From Collinsella aerofaciens (lineage in GTDB: Bacteria > Actinomycetota > Coriobacteriia > Coriobacteriales > Coriobacteriaceae), in contig NZ_JADNHZ010000007.1 in the NCBI RefSeq assembly GCF_015554145.1, forward strand, positions 41,129 to 105,128: DNA of 64,000 nucleotides, read 5' to 3'. Within the stretch, counting starts at the first letter, position 1, and each line of letters starts with the position of its first letter. Positions 24,765-33,435 of this stretch are shown here, one piece after another. The translations under genes and the position numbers were made by a program. The notes beneath the pieces were generated by a model, which made no database searches, was not told the DNA's origin, and saw nothing but the letters and a program-made list of their open reading frames with translations.

Positions 24765-25328
24765 TTAAGGCTCTTTTTTGCTTTGCACGCCCTTGGCCCA
24801 CTCGGCACTGGCTCTCATGGCATTCTCGAGGGCCTCGCGCAGTTTTTGGTCTTCGATGGGCGCCACTTGGCGCTCGATCTCGGTACGCTCGGCCTCACTT
24901 AGGTCGGCGTGCGGGGCCGGCGGTCGCTCGGTCGGCGCCGGGCGCAGGCGCTCCCTGGCGGCGGGCGGCGTGTGACCGGGCGCGGTGGTTTTGAACACCA
25001 GGCCGTCCACATGTGCACCGGCGCGCTCCATGCGCGCGCGGATGATCTCGCGCAACAGCGTCATTTCCTGCGTCCACGAGGGCGAGTCGAGATATACCAT
25101 CAGCTCATTGGACTCAGGCAGGTAGCGCAGTCCCGTCACATGCCGCCCCTCGCGCGTGCCCGAGCACACCGCGTTCCATGCGCGATAGACCGCGCGCGAC
25201 TCCTCGGCGGCCTCCATCTGCGCACGGCGCTTAGGCGTTGCAGCCGCCAGGATGCGCTGGCGCTCTGCGTTCAAAAACCCGCTGAAGGCGACTGTCTCGC
25301 TCTCGCGCTCGTAATTAGCACGTCTCAC
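24765..25328 (-). CDS. DciA/DUF721 family protein, putative helicase loader
   Basis: 187 residues. The central segment YRAWNAVCSGTREGRHVTGLRYLPESNELMVYLDSPSWTQEM (seen as RAWNAVCSG, LMVYLDSPSWTQEM) fits the DUF721/DciA KH-like fold; the C-terminal ~60 residues are Pro/Ala-rich then charged. Its start overlaps the recF end by 14 bp, so it is coupled. The recF-DUF721-gyrB order is typical of actinobacteria. DciA is the ancestral DnaB operator in bacteria lacking DnaC/DnaI, which suits a genome with dnaB and no loader seen here; function is inferred. Confidence 0.85.
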   Translation of the reverse strand: MRRANYERESETVAFSGFLNAERQRILAAATPKRRAQMEAAEESRAVYRAWNAVCSGTREGRHVTGLRYLPESNELMVYLDSPSWTQEMTLLREIIRARMERAGAHVDGLVFKTTAPGHTPPAARERLRPAPTERPPAPHADLSEAERTEIERQVAPIEDQKLREALENAMRASAEWAKGVQSKKEP

Positions 25329-26421
25329 CCATGCTCACCACCTTGGCTCGATCAAGCAGGTCATCGGTAAAGTACCCCAGGTTGGTCGTAGTTATGACCG
25401 TCTGGATATCATCGCCAATCAGCCGCAGGAAAGCGCCGCGACGCTCGCCGTCGAGCTCGCTCATCACGTCGTCCAAAAGCAGCAGTGGGGCGGTGCCCAG
25501 GACATCGCGAGCCACGGCAACCTCGGCCACCTTCCAGGACAGCACCAGCGTGCGCTGCTGTCCTTGGCTGGCAAATGAACGGGCGGAGCGACCCGCCACG
25601 GTAAACTCAATCTCGTCGCGATGCGGTCCCACCAACGTCACGCCGCGGCGAATTTCCTCGTCGGCATGCTCGTCAAGGGCGGCCAGCATGCGCTCGTACG
25701 CCCAACCCTTCAGCTCTTCGCGATCCTCGACCTGGGGCAAAGCCCCCAGCGTGGACGCATAGGTCACGTTGGCGGCCTCACCTGACGCTACTTGCCCGTA
25801 GGCAGTGTGCACATGGCCCGCCAGCCGGTCGAGCAGAGCCAACCGGTGCACGAGCAGGGCCGAGCCCGCGCGGGCAATCGAATCGTTCCACGCGCCGAGC
25901 ATCTCGCGGCAGCACCAGGTCTCCTTGAGCAAGGCGTTACGCTGGGTCACGCAGCGCCCATAGGTGCTCGCAAGATCGGCATAGCGTGCGCTCAGTTGCA
26001 TGCCAAAGTCATCGAGGGCGGCGCGGCGCACACTGGCGCCACGCTTAACCATGTCCAGATGGTCGGGGCAAAACAGCACGCTCGGAAGAACCCCGCGCAC
26101 ACCGGCGGCAGAGCATCTCTTGCCGTTGCGGCTAAACGAGCGCTTACCGTCCTCCGCGCTCAATCCCATATCAAGCACGCGGCCGTCGCCCTCGAGCCTC
26201 AGCTCGATCTTGCACGAGCCCACGCCGTCATGGACGAGCTCGGCTGCGGTCGGATGCCTAAACGAGGCGCCGCTCGTCAGCAGCTGCAGCGCCTCTATGA
26301 GATTGGTCTTTCCCGCCGCGTTGGGTCCCGCAAGTATCGTCACGCCCTCGTCCAGGGCAAGGTGATAGCTATCGAAGCTGCGGTAGTGCGCGACGGAAAG
26401 ATCGCGGGCGAACATGGTCAT
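25315..26421 (-). CDS. recF: DNA replication and repair protein RecF
   Basis: 368 residues, SMC-like ABC ATPase that loads RecA at gaps. Walker A LAGPNAAGKTNLIEAL at 30-45, signature FASQGQQRTLVLSWK, Walker B LLLLDDVMSELDGERR. The start is nine bases past the dnaN stop with poor Shine-Dalgarno, suggesting coupling to dnaN; Met3 is an alternative start. Standard position dnaN-recF. Confidence 0.96.
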   Translation of the reverse strand: MTMFARDLSVAHYRSFDSYHLALDEGVTILAGPNAAGKTNLIEALQLLTSGASFRHPTAAELVHDGVGSCKIELRLEGDGRVLDMGLSAEDGKRSFSRNGKRCSAAGVRGVLPSVLFCPDHLDMVKRGASVRRAALDDFGMQLSARYADLASTYGRCVTQRNALLKETWCCREMLGAWNDSIARAGSALLVHRLALLDRLAGHVHTAYGQVASGEAANVTYASTLGALPQVEDREELKGWAYERMLAALDEHADEEIRRGVTLVGPHRDEIEFTVAGRSARSFASQGQQRTLVLSWKVAEVAVARDVLGTAPLLLLDDVMSELDGERRGAFLRLIGDDIQTVITTTNLGYFTDDLLDRAKVVSMGETC

Positions 26422-26430
26422 GGCGCAGCG

Positions 26431-27534
26431 CTAGATGCGGACCGGCATGACCAGGTACAGGTAGTTGATCTTGTCGTAGGACTTAAAGATGCCCGCCTGC
26501 GAGTAGCTCTTGAGCTCCAGCGTGATCTCCTTCTCCTTGGACAGGGCATTGAGGCAGCCGAAGATGTAGTGGTAGTTGAAGGCGATGGTACCCGACTCGC
26601 CCTCGGCCTCGACATCGATCGTCTCCTGCGCAAGGTCCTGGTCATTGGAAATGGAGGACAGGCCCATCTGCCCGTTCTCGACATCGATCTCGAACTTGAC
26701 GGCGGGGTTGGCGCTCGCGATAACGGCCACGCGCTTGAGGGCGGCGTTAAAGGCGGCGACGTCGATCTTGACGCTCGTCACGCACGAATCGGGGATGAGC
26801 TGCTTGTAGTTGGGGTACACGCCCTCGATGCGGCGCGACACGTAGGTGGTGTTGCCGGCCTCGAAGACGACCTGGGTGTCGGTAGCCCCGATCATGATGG
26901 TCGCTTGGCTGGCCATGATGTTCAGCGCGTCGTTAAAGGCGTCAGCCGGAACGTTGAGCTCAAAGGAGCCCTCGAGGGTCGAGGTCTCGACCTGCGTATC
27001 GCACACGGCCAAGCGGAAGGAATCGGTCGCTACCAGGCGTACGGTGTTGTTCTCGACCTTCATGTGCACGCCGCCCAGGATGGGGCGAGCCTTGTCGGTC
27101 GAGGTGACGCGCCACACGCGGCCGACCATTTCGGACAAGACATCGGTCGGCAGCTCCACGGCACTCTCGATGGCATAGGCCGGAAACTCGGGGAAGTCAT
27201 TGGCATCGAGCGTGTTCAGGCGGAAAGAGCTCTTCTCGCAACCAATCAGCACCTGGCGCTCGGACAGCTCAAAGGTGACCGGGGCATCGGGGAGGGTCTT
27301 GGTGATATTGGAGAGCATCTTACAGGGAATAACCATCTCGCCCTCTTCTTCGACATGCGCCGCGATGCGATGACGGATCGAGATGGTGTAGTTAGAGGTC
27401 TGGAATTCCAAGATGCCGTCTTGGGCCTTAACGAGCACGCCCGACAGGATGGGGAGGGTGGATGCCGAAGCGACACCCTTCATAACGACGCCGATGGCTT
27501 GTGTAAGCGAGCTCTGGCTGACGGTGAACTTCAT
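26431..27534 (-). CDS. dnaN: DNA polymerase III beta subunit (sliding clamp)
   Basis: 367 residues, three-domain clamp fold. The N-terminus MKFTVSQSSLTQAIGVVMKG and the C-terminal YLVMPVRI match the family. The central segment VGRVWRVTSTDKARPILGGV is typical. AAAGGTATT-type ribosome-binding site before ATG. Downstream of dnaA across a 238-bp gap with origin-like repeats. Confidence 0.97.
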   Translation of the reverse strand: MKFTVSQSSLTQAIGVVMKGVASASTLPILSGVLVKAQDGILEFQTSNYTISIRHRIAAHVEEEGEMVIPCKMLSNITKTLPDAPVTFELSERQVLIGCEKSSFRLNTLDANDFPEFPAYAIESAVELPTDVLSEMVGRVWRVTSTDKARPILGGVHMKVENNTVRLVATDSFRLAVCDTQVETSTLEGSFELNVPADAFNDALNIMASQATIMIGATDTQVVFEAGNTTYVSRRIEGVYPNYKQLIPDSCVTSVKIDVAAFNAALKRVAVIASANPAVKFEIDVENGQMGLSSISNDQDLAQETIDVEAEGESGTIAFNYHYIFGCLNALSKEKEITLELKSYSQAGIFKSYDKINYLYLVMPVRI

Positions 27535-27772
27535 CTTTTAATACCTTTCTATAGATATAAATATCTTAATAATAGTAATAGCACTGACGAAACTGTTGAT
27601 TACTCCCAAAGACGCAGGTCAGACCCAGAAAGAGAATCGACAGCAACCTGTGTGCAACAGGGGTGGTTTTCCACGTTCAAAACCTGCGCAAAACTTTTCA
27701 TCACCGCGGGTTGGGTTTTAGACACCTTATGCCCGTGGTTTCGACAAGTTTTCAACAGGTGTCTCTATTTCC
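27535..27772. other. dnaA-dnaN intergenic region with DnaA-box-like repeats
   Basis: AT-rich at the dnaN side (27540-27600). Contains TTTTCAACA (27749-27757), TTTTCCACG (27667-27675) and AAAACTTTTCA. The segment TTTCGACAAGTTTTCAACAGG recurs almost exactly at the oriC side (30930-30950). This resembles the second half of a bipartite origin and should also hold the dnaN promoter. Confidence 0.55.
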
Positions 27773-29497
27773 CTACGAGCGCAGTGTAATTTTATCGCGC
27801 AGCGACTTGAGGTCTTCGGTGACGGTGCGGTCTTCCTGAATCATCTTCTGGACCTTTTTGTAGCTCGTACTGACGGTCGAGTGGTTGCGGTTGCCAAATT
27901 CGGCGCCCACCGCCGTAGTCGTCATCTCGCACATCTCGATGGCTAGGTAGATAGCGATATGGCGTGCTTTGGCGATATTGGCGTTGCGACGCGGGCCGAT
28001 GAGCTCCTCGTGCGTCACGCCGTACTGCTCTTCGATGACGGACTGAACCGTCTGGACGTTGATCTTTTTGGCCGATGTGTCGAAGTACTGGCTGGCGATG
28101 GCGTCGATATCGTCAAAGGTGAGCTCCCCGCCCTCGCGCTCGCGGTCGCCCGCCTCGCCGGCGCAGCGCTCGCAAAAGCTCTCGAGTTCGCGGATGTTGG
28201 TGCCCGAGACCTCGGCCATGTGTTTAAAGTGCTCGTCGGTCAGGTGCCCGCTGTCGCCCCCATAGGCCGCCAGCAGCGAGTCGTCGCCTGCCTCGGGAGC
28301 GGCGACGATGGTGTTCTCGTAATAGCGCTGCAAGATCTTGTATTTCATCTCGTAGCTGGGCTCTGCGACCAGGCAGAGCATGCCGGCGTTGAAGCGGCTG
28401 GTCAGACGCTCGTCCATGCTCAGGTCCTTGGGGGCGCGGTCTGCCGCGATGACGACCTTCTTGTTGTTGCGGATGAACTCGTCCATGAGCTGGAAAAAGT
28501 AGTCCACGCTCGCGCGCTTGCCGATGATGTTTTGGATGTCATCGATGATGAGCACGTCCACGCCGTGGTATGCCTGCATGATAGGGGCGTTGCTCTTCTT
28601 TTGGCGGTCGAACTCGGTCATCAGGTCGTCCAGATATGCCTGGGAGTTGGCATACTTGACCTTGATCTCGGGCGACTTCTCGGCGAGCTCGTTTTTGATG
28701 GCAAGCAGCAGGTGCGTCTTGCCCAGGCCCGATTTGCCGTAGATGAACAGTGATGTGCACGTGCCGCGCTCGTCCGCGAGGGCGGCAAACTTGAGTGCCG
28801 AGCGATAGGCATGGCTGTTCTCGGGGCCGTAGACAAAGTTCTCAAAGGTGAATTTTGAGTTCGCGGCGAGCGGGGCTCCATCCGCATTCTGCTCGGCCGG
28901 CACGGTCGGTGCTGGCATGGGTGAAGCGGGGGTCGCGGCTTGCGTGGACTTAGTCGGCGCTCCGCCCTTCATCTGGTTCATCATGCGACGAAAATCATCG
29001 GCCGAGAGCGTGTTCTTGATTGCAATGCCCGAATCCGCGCCCGCCGCTGCGTCATGAGCGATGGGCATGTGCGTGACGGGTACGTTCGTTGACGTCGCAG
29101 CGGCGGTCGGCAACGGTGCCATGGTTTCACGGGAAACATCGCCGTGCTGGTGCTCGATTGTCGGCACGTCGCCTGCGGAGGCCGGCACCGCCGGGGAAGC
29201 AGCGGGAGCCGTGGCGGGCACCGTCGCGGCAGCAGATTCGGCCGTTGCGCCTTGCGGTGCCACGATGTCGAGCGCGATCGGAGCAAAGGCGATTTCTTCC
29301 AGATAGGCCTCAATAGTCGGCTGATGCTTTTTGAGCTGCGCGATGGCAAAGCGCGAGGGGGCCTCGATCGTGAGCGTATCTTCGGTCAGGCTTATGGCGC
29401 GCGATTGCCCCAGCATGTTGATGAGGCGTGCATCTTGGCCGTCGCGCTGGCAAAAGGCGATGGCATCCCCCAGGATGATGCTTGCTTCCTCGTCCAC
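27773..29497 (-). CDS. dnaA: chromosomal replication initiator DnaA
   Basis: 574 residues, long for DnaA because domain II (about 90-225) is an Ala/Pro/Thr-rich linker. Domain III AAA+: TFENFVYGPENSHAYRSAL, Walker A YGKSGLGKTHLL, Walker B VLIIDDIQ. Domain IV carries GNRNHSTVSTSYKKV where most DnaA proteins have GGRDHTTV, so two DNA-contact positions are changed. GTG start after GGGAGAG; 15 bp after the GHKL gene stop, probably one operon. A near-parS sequence lies in the domain II coding region. Confidence 0.97.
   Translation of the reverse strand: MDEEASIILGDAIAFCQRDGQDARLINMLGQSRAISLTEDTLTIEAPSRFAIAQLKKHQPTIEAYLEEIAFAPIALDIVAPQGATAESAAATVPATAPAASPAVPASAGDVPTIEHQHGDVSRETMAPLPTAAATSTNVPVTHMPIAHDAAAGADSGIAIKNTLSADDFRRMMNQMKGGAPTKSTQAATPASPMPAPTVPAEQNADGAPLAANSKFTFENFVYGPENSHAYRSALKFAALADERGTCTSLFIYGKSGLGKTHLLLAIKNELAEKSPEIKVKYANSQAYLDDLMTEFDRQKKSNAPIMQAYHGVDVLIIDDIQNIIGKRASVDYFFQLMDEFIRNNKKVVIAADRAPKDLSMDERLTSRFNAGMLCLVAEPSYEMKYKILQRYYENTIVAAPEAGDDSLLAAYGGDSGHLTDEHFKHMAEVSGTNIRELESFCERCAGEAGDREREGGELTFDDIDAIASQYFDTSAKKINVQTVQSVIEEQYGVTHEELIGPRRNANIAKARHIAIYLAIEMCEMTTTAVGAEFGNRNHSTVSTSYKKVQKMIQEDRTVTEDLKSLRDKITLRS
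29123..29138. promoter_or_regulatory. parS-like site inside dnaA
   Basis: GGTTTCACGGGAAACA matches the ParB site TGTTTCACGTGAAACA at 14 of 16 positions; encodes DVSRET in the dnaA linker. Confidence 0.55.
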
Positions 29498-29512
29498 TGT
29501 CTCTCCCGTTCT

Positions 29513-30865
29513 TTAGCTCTGAGCTCGCACGCGAGCGGCGCCGAGTTCGGTCAGATGGTATTTCTGGCCATGCTTGATGACCAAGCCGGCCTGCGCCAAG
29601 TCATTGAGCGTGCGTGACCAAGTGGGGGCCGAGTTTCCAAACGCCCTCGCCAGATCGGTTGCACCGCACGCTTGATTTTGCGCCAGATAGCCCAGCGCGG
29701 CGTTGCCGCGATCGCTTACGAACACGTCCGGCTGTGGCTGCGCATACTGATTTGCTGCATTAGGATACATCATTTGAGCTGCTGATTGTTGAGAACTCTG
29801 CATCGGCGGCATTTGCTGTTGAAAACTTTGAGGCCACTGTTGGTAAGGCTGCGGAGTCATCTGCTGGGCCCAGGGGTTGTACTGCTGCTGCGGCATCTGC
29901 TGGTACGGCTGCTGATATCCCTGCTGGTACTGCTGTGGGAACTGCTGGCCATACCCCAGTGGCGGCATCTGCTGATATGGATATCCCTGTTGGTACGGCT
30001 GATATCCCATTTGCTGGCCACCCGGTGCCCCCGTCGCCTGCTGCATTGCTGCTGCATCCTGATCCGCCAGCGGCATGGCCTCTGGCACGTTTGGCGGCAT
30101 CGACATCGACGCCGCCTGGGACTCTTGTGTAGGAAGCATTCCGGGCTGCTGCATCTGTCCCACGCGGGGCTGCATCTGTTGCGTTGCCATGGGCTGCTGC
30201 GCAAAAGCTCCCGGCAGGGGATATGCGGGCTGCTCCGTCTCGGGCCGCACGGCAGCACCGCGCCCGCCGGCGCGTTCGATTTCCTGCACGCGTTTAGGAT
30301 CCAGGCTTACCGTAACCACGGTGCCGTTGCCCATGTTGTCCTCGATGGACACGGCCCCGCCGGCGTTTTCCAAATACTCCTGCACCATGGGAAACCCTGC
30401 TCCGGTTCCACGGATATAGCGCTTCATCTTGCTGTTTGCGCTGGTAACGCCAAAGTCGAAAGCGCGCTCCTTGTCGTCGATGCCGGGTCCTTGATCAGCA
30501 AAGCGGATGGTGTCTCCGCCGTCCAGAATCGAGATGATGGGCTCGGCAAAGTGCGCGTGGATAAAGTTTTCGACAATCTCGCGGATGACCATGAGCGAGA
30601 TATGGCCACCTTGTTCTTTCATGCACTGGTAGACGGTGTTGGTCGTCTCTTCCAAATACGTGCGGACATCTTGCGGATCAATGACGATCACACGCGGTGT
30701 CGACAGCATGTCGTCATAGACGGCGATGCGCGCGGCGTACATGACTTTTGGCGCCTGCGTGGTCGTCTGCTCGCCTTCCTCACGCTCTTCGCGCACGCCG
30801 GTGATGTGCTCGTTGTCGGGTGCCGGGTCTCCGGAATCGACCATGGTGTAAAAGTCGTCAGACAT
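29513..30865 (-). CDS. GHKL ATPase with Q/P/Y-rich linker and winged-helix tail, origin-adjacent
   Basis: 450 residues in three parts. About 40-190 is a GHKL ATPase: N-box REIVENFIHAHF (Glu97, Asn100), G1 box DQGPGID (124-130), G2 box RGTGAGFPMVQEYL, closest in style to anti-sigma or serine-kinase ATPases such as SpoIIAB. About 210-375 is a low-complexity Gln/Pro/Met/Tyr linker with repeated YQQ and QQM units. About 380-450 looks like a winged helix-turn-helix (ALGYLAQNQACGATDLARAF, then TELGAARV). It sits between oriC and dnaA and probably shares dnaA's transcript. No named family recognised; a role in initiation control or sigma regulation is possible but unproven. Confidence 0.88.
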   Translation of the reverse strand: MSDDFYTMVDSGDPAPDNEHITGVREEREEGEQTTTQAPKVMYAARIAVYDDMLSTPRVIVIDPQDVRTYLEETTNTVYQCMKEQGGHISLMVIREIVENFIHAHFAEPIISILDGGDTIRFADQGPGIDDKERAFDFGVTSANSKMKRYIRGTGAGFPMVQEYLENAGGAVSIEDNMGNGTVVTVSLDPKRVQEIERAGGRGAAVRPETEQPAYPLPGAFAQQPMATQQMQPRVGQMQQPGMLPTQESQAASMSMPPNVPEAMPLADQDAAAMQQATGAPGGQQMGYQPYQQGYPYQQMPPLGYGQQFPQQYQQGYQQPYQQMPQQQYNPWAQQMTPQPYQQWPQSFQQQMPPMQSSQQSAAQMMYPNAANQYAQPQPDVFVSDRGNAALGYLAQNQACGATDLARAFGNSAPTWSRTLNDLAQAGLVIKHGQKYHLTELGAARVRAQS

Positions 30866-31108
30866 GCCGCTCGCAATCTTTCAAAAGGTTTCGAACAAAT
30901 AGTAGCTCACCGCGCAATGTTTCTCATCTTTCGACAACTTTTCAAAACCTGTTGAAAACTTTGGAAAACGGACGAAAAGTTCTCAACATTGCCAACATGA
31001 CCTGTTGAAAACTCGATGAAATATCGTGAAAAGTTGCCATGCACCGCTAAATCGAGCTCGGCTTATGGGGGAACCGTGTGAACTGCGCAACCTTTTACCT
31101 TTGATTTC
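30866..31108. other. probable oriC
   Basis: Gene direction switches here from minus to plus. The AT-rich 30880-31040 stretch contains repeated GTTGAAAACT (30951-30960 and 31004-31013), TTTCGACAACTTTTCAAAACC (30930-30950), TTCTCAACA (30980-30988) and GTGAAAAGTTGCC. These resemble TTTTCAACA, a divergent DnaA box, not TTATCCACA. It also holds the promoter of the GHKL-dnaA unit. Position plus repeats support origin function; box identity is inferred. Confidence 0.7.
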
Positions 31109-31138
31109 TTGACATTTGAACATTGATTTCCCTACAAT
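31109..31138 (+). promoter_or_regulatory. promoter of rpmH-rnpA
   Basis: TTGACA (31109-31114), 18-base spacer, TACAAT (31133-31138). Confidence 0.8.
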
Positions 31139-31210
31139 CTTCAAGCTCACGTGTCTATATCTGCGTCCGCGCCCCCGCGGACACTCGAAATGCAGCAGGA
31201 GGAACTTAAG

Positions 31211-31345
31211 ATGAAACGTACGTATCAGCCTAATAAGCGTAAGCGTGCCAAGACCCATGGCTTCCGTGCCCGTATGGCCACTAAGGGTGGTCGTGCCGTG
31301 CTCGCCCGTCGTCGCGCCAAGGGCCGCAAGCGTCTCACTGTCTAG
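31211..31345 (+). CDS. rpmH: 50S ribosomal protein bL34
   Basis: 44 residues, very basic: [20 protein letters not shown] then [29 protein letters not shown] lies upstream of this ATG; an upstream in-frame ATG is not used. First gene of the rightward origin-flanking operon, in the canonical order rpmH-rnpA. Confidence 0.98.
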   Translation: MKRTYQPNKRKRAKTHGFRARMATKGGRAVLARRRAKGRKRLTV

Positions 31346-31365
31346 CAGCGATACACACATCTCGC

Positions 31366-31704
31366 ATGAAGACTATTAAGTCTCGGCAAGATTTCGAGCA
31401 TGTGTTCAGTCAGGGGCGTCGTTTCAATCACCCTCTGATTCGAATGACCATATGTGAATCGGTTGGCGAAGGCGACTCCGGAAGGGTCGCCTTCGTTGGT
31501 GCTAAACGGCTCGGTTGTGCTGTCGTGCGCAACCGTTCTAAGCGTGTGATGCGCGAGGCCGCCCGCAGCTGTGGATTTCCCGTTGCGGGTTATGACATCA
31601 TCTTGTTCGCAACTCCCAAGACGAGGGTTTCTTCGCCTCAGGAGATGGACAATGCATTGCGTTCGCTTATGAAACGCGCCGGCGTTGCCGGGGAGGAGCG
31701 ATGA
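31366..31704 (+). CDS. rnpA: ribonuclease P protein component
   Basis: 112 residues. Protein cofactor of RNase P, which trims tRNA 5' ends. N-terminal FEHVFSQGRRFNHPLIRM and the basic RNR block AVVRNRSKRVMREAAR are diagnostic. It lies 20 bp after rpmH and overlaps yidD by four bases (ATGA). Confidence 0.97.
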   Translation: MKTIKSRQDFEHVFSQGRRFNHPLIRMTICESVGEGDSGRVAFVGAKRLGCAVVRNRSKRVMREAARSCGFPVAGYDIILFATPKTRVSSPQEMDNALRSLMKRAGVAGEER

Positions 31705-31925
31705 GCAATCACGTTTTGCGACGTGTTGCCATCGCTCCTATTCGCATATATCAACAGGTTATTTCGCCCTTATTGCCTGACGCCTGCATTTATTACCCAA
31801 CGTGCTCGCAATACGCCGTCCAGGCGATTGAGAAGTACGGTGTTTTGAGAGGCTGCTGGCTTGCCGTGAGGCGCATCGCTCGCTGCAATCCCCTGCACGT
31901 CGGCGGTTATGACCCTGTGCCCTAG
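31701..31925 (+). CDS. yidD: membrane protein insertion efficiency factor YidD
   Basis: 74 residues. Matches the family along its length: YQQVISPLLPDACIYYPTCS and YAVQAIEKYGVLRGCWLAV with the conserved Cys in PTCSQYA and a GYDPVP end. Amphipathic membrane-associated helper of YidC. ATG overlaps the rnpA stop. Confidence 0.96.
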   Translation: MSNHVLRRVAIAPIRIYQQVISPLLPDACIYYPTCSQYAVQAIEKYGVLRGCWLAVRRIARCNPLHVGGYDPVP

Positions 31926-31954
31926 CGGGCACTCGCTATCGGAGGAAAACTTAC

Positions 31955-32725
31955 ATGTGGGATTGGATCGTTAACATCCTTTTCGAGCTGCTCAAGCTCA
32001 TCCAGACCTTTGCGGTCGACTGGGGCCTGTCCATCATCATCCTGGTGGTCATCATCCGTCTGCTGCTGACGCCGCTTATGCTCAAGTCGACTAAGTCGAC
32101 GGCACGCATGCAGGTGCTGCAGCCCAAGATGCTCGAGATCCAGGAGCGCTATGCCGACGATCCCCAGCGTCAGGCCGAGGAAATGCAGAAGTTCTACAGC
32201 GAGAACAAGTTCAACCCGATGGCTGGTTGTCTGCCGCTGTTGATTCAGATGCCTGTCCTGTTCGCCCTATTTACGCTGCTGCGTAACCTGCCGGACTACT
32301 TTAACGACGGCACGTTCTCGTTCTTTAATATTCTGCCCGACCTGACCACCACGCCGAGTGCCTCCTTTGCCGATGGCTTTATGGTCGCGCTGCCTGCGCT
32401 GGTCTGCCTGATCCTGTTCGCTGTCCTGACCCTGATTCCGCAGCTCTATATGTCGCGCAACCAGACCGGCCAGCAGGCTCAGAGCATGCGTATGATGGCC
32501 GTTGTCATGACGGTCATGATGCTTTGGATGGGCTGGAGCCTTCCCGTTGGTGTTCTGCTGTACTACGACGTCTCGTCTGCTTGGCAGGTTATCCAGCAGA
32601 TTTTTGTGACGCAGAAGGTCATCGACAAGGCGAAGGCCGATGAGGAGGAGCGCCTTAAGAACGCGCCGCTGCAGGTTGAGGTCACTCGTCGCGAGAAGAA
32701 GCCGCGCCCGCACAAGAAGAAGTAG
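31955..32725 (+). CDS. yidC: membrane protein insertase YidC/Oxa1
   Basis: 256 residues, the short Gram-positive type with five helices. Inserts membrane proteins with or without SecYEG. The first helix begins LKLIQTFAVDWGLSIIILVV; conserved RMQVLQPKM region, NPMAGCLPLLIQMPVLFALF segment, then a basic tail RREKKPRPHKKK that can contact ribosomes. No lipobox is seen at the N-terminus. Good GGAGG ribosome-binding site. Confidence 0.96.
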   Translation: MWDWIVNILFELLKLIQTFAVDWGLSIIILVVIIRLLLTPLMLKSTKSTARMQVLQPKMLEIQERYADDPQRQAEEMQKFYSENKFNPMAGCLPLLIQMPVLFALFTLLRNLPDYFNDGTFSFFNILPDLTTTPSASFADGFMVALPALVCLILFAVLTLIPQLYMSRNQTGQQAQSMRMMAVVMTVMMLWMGWSLPVGVLLYYDVSSAWQVIQQIFVTQKVIDKAKADEEERLKNAPLQVEVTRREKKPRPHKKK

Positions 32726-32769
32726 CGGGATATCAATCTTATTTAGGTACCTAACTTTTGGAGTACGTT

Positions 32770-33339
32770 ATGTCTGAAGAGATCATCGAGGATATGCTTG
32801 AGGAGGTTGCCCCGCAGGTCGCGGGCGATTATCCCGAGATTGCACAGCGCTACAAGGCCGGTGAAGAGCTGACCGACGAGGAGCTCGACACCATTGCCGA
32901 TGTCGCGATTTCCATCCTGCGTTCCATCCTTTCGCACTTCGATGCCGCCAACTCTCCTATCGATGAGTATGAGGGCGACGAGGGTGAGCTGATTCTGGAT
33001 GTAACGGCTCCCGACCTTGCTGTTCTCATTGGCCGTCATGGTCGCACCCTTGATGCCCTTCAGGTTATGTTCTCTTTGCTAGTGAGCCGCAAGCTTGGCT
33101 TTAGGTATCCGGTTGTAGTGGACGTCGAGGGATACAAGAGCCGCCGTCAGGACAAGGTTGCCTCCATGGCTCAGTCTGCAGCCGAGCGTGCCATCCGCAC
33201 TCATAAGAGTGTTTCGCTTCCGCCTATGAATGCCTATGAGCGTCGACTGGTTCACATTGCACTTCGTGGCAATGATGCCGTCGATACTCATTCTGAGGGT
33301 TCTGACCCTGATCGCCATGTGGTGATTGTTGCTCGATAA
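32770..33339 (+). CDS. jag: Jag/KhpB-like KH-R3H RNA-binding protein
   Basis: 189 residues. An acidic N-terminal third, then a KH domain with LIGRHGRTLDALQVMFSLL (GxxG variant GRHG), then R3H with the ERRLVHIALRG motif. This family follows yidC in most Gram-positive bacteria and binds mRNA, affecting cell-wall growth. The ATG after GGAG is chosen; a TTG four codons earlier overlaps that site. Confidence 0.95.
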   Translation: MSEEIIEDMLEEVAPQVAGDYPEIAQRYKAGEELTDEELDTIADVAISILRSILSHFDAANSPIDEYEGDEGELILDVTAPDLAVLIGRHGRTLDALQVMFSLLVSRKLGFRYPVVVDVEGYKSRRQDKVASMAQSAAERAIRTHKSVSLPPMNAYERRLVHIALRGNDAVDTHSEGSDPDRHVVIVAR

Positions 33340-33359
33340 TCTGCTCGAGCTTATGCTAA

Positions 33360-33389
33360 GGGGACGTGGTTTCCACGTCCCCTTTTTTT
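33360..33389 (+). terminator. terminator after jag
   Basis: Perfect 10-bp stem GGGGACGTGG/CCACGTCCCC and a T7 tract. A -10-like TATACT at ~33404 follows, suggesting a new promoter for rsmG. Confidence 0.92.
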
Positions 33390-33435
33390 GTCAAAAGTTC
33401 TCGATATACTGATTTTTGTCAGAAAGGAGCTTTCG

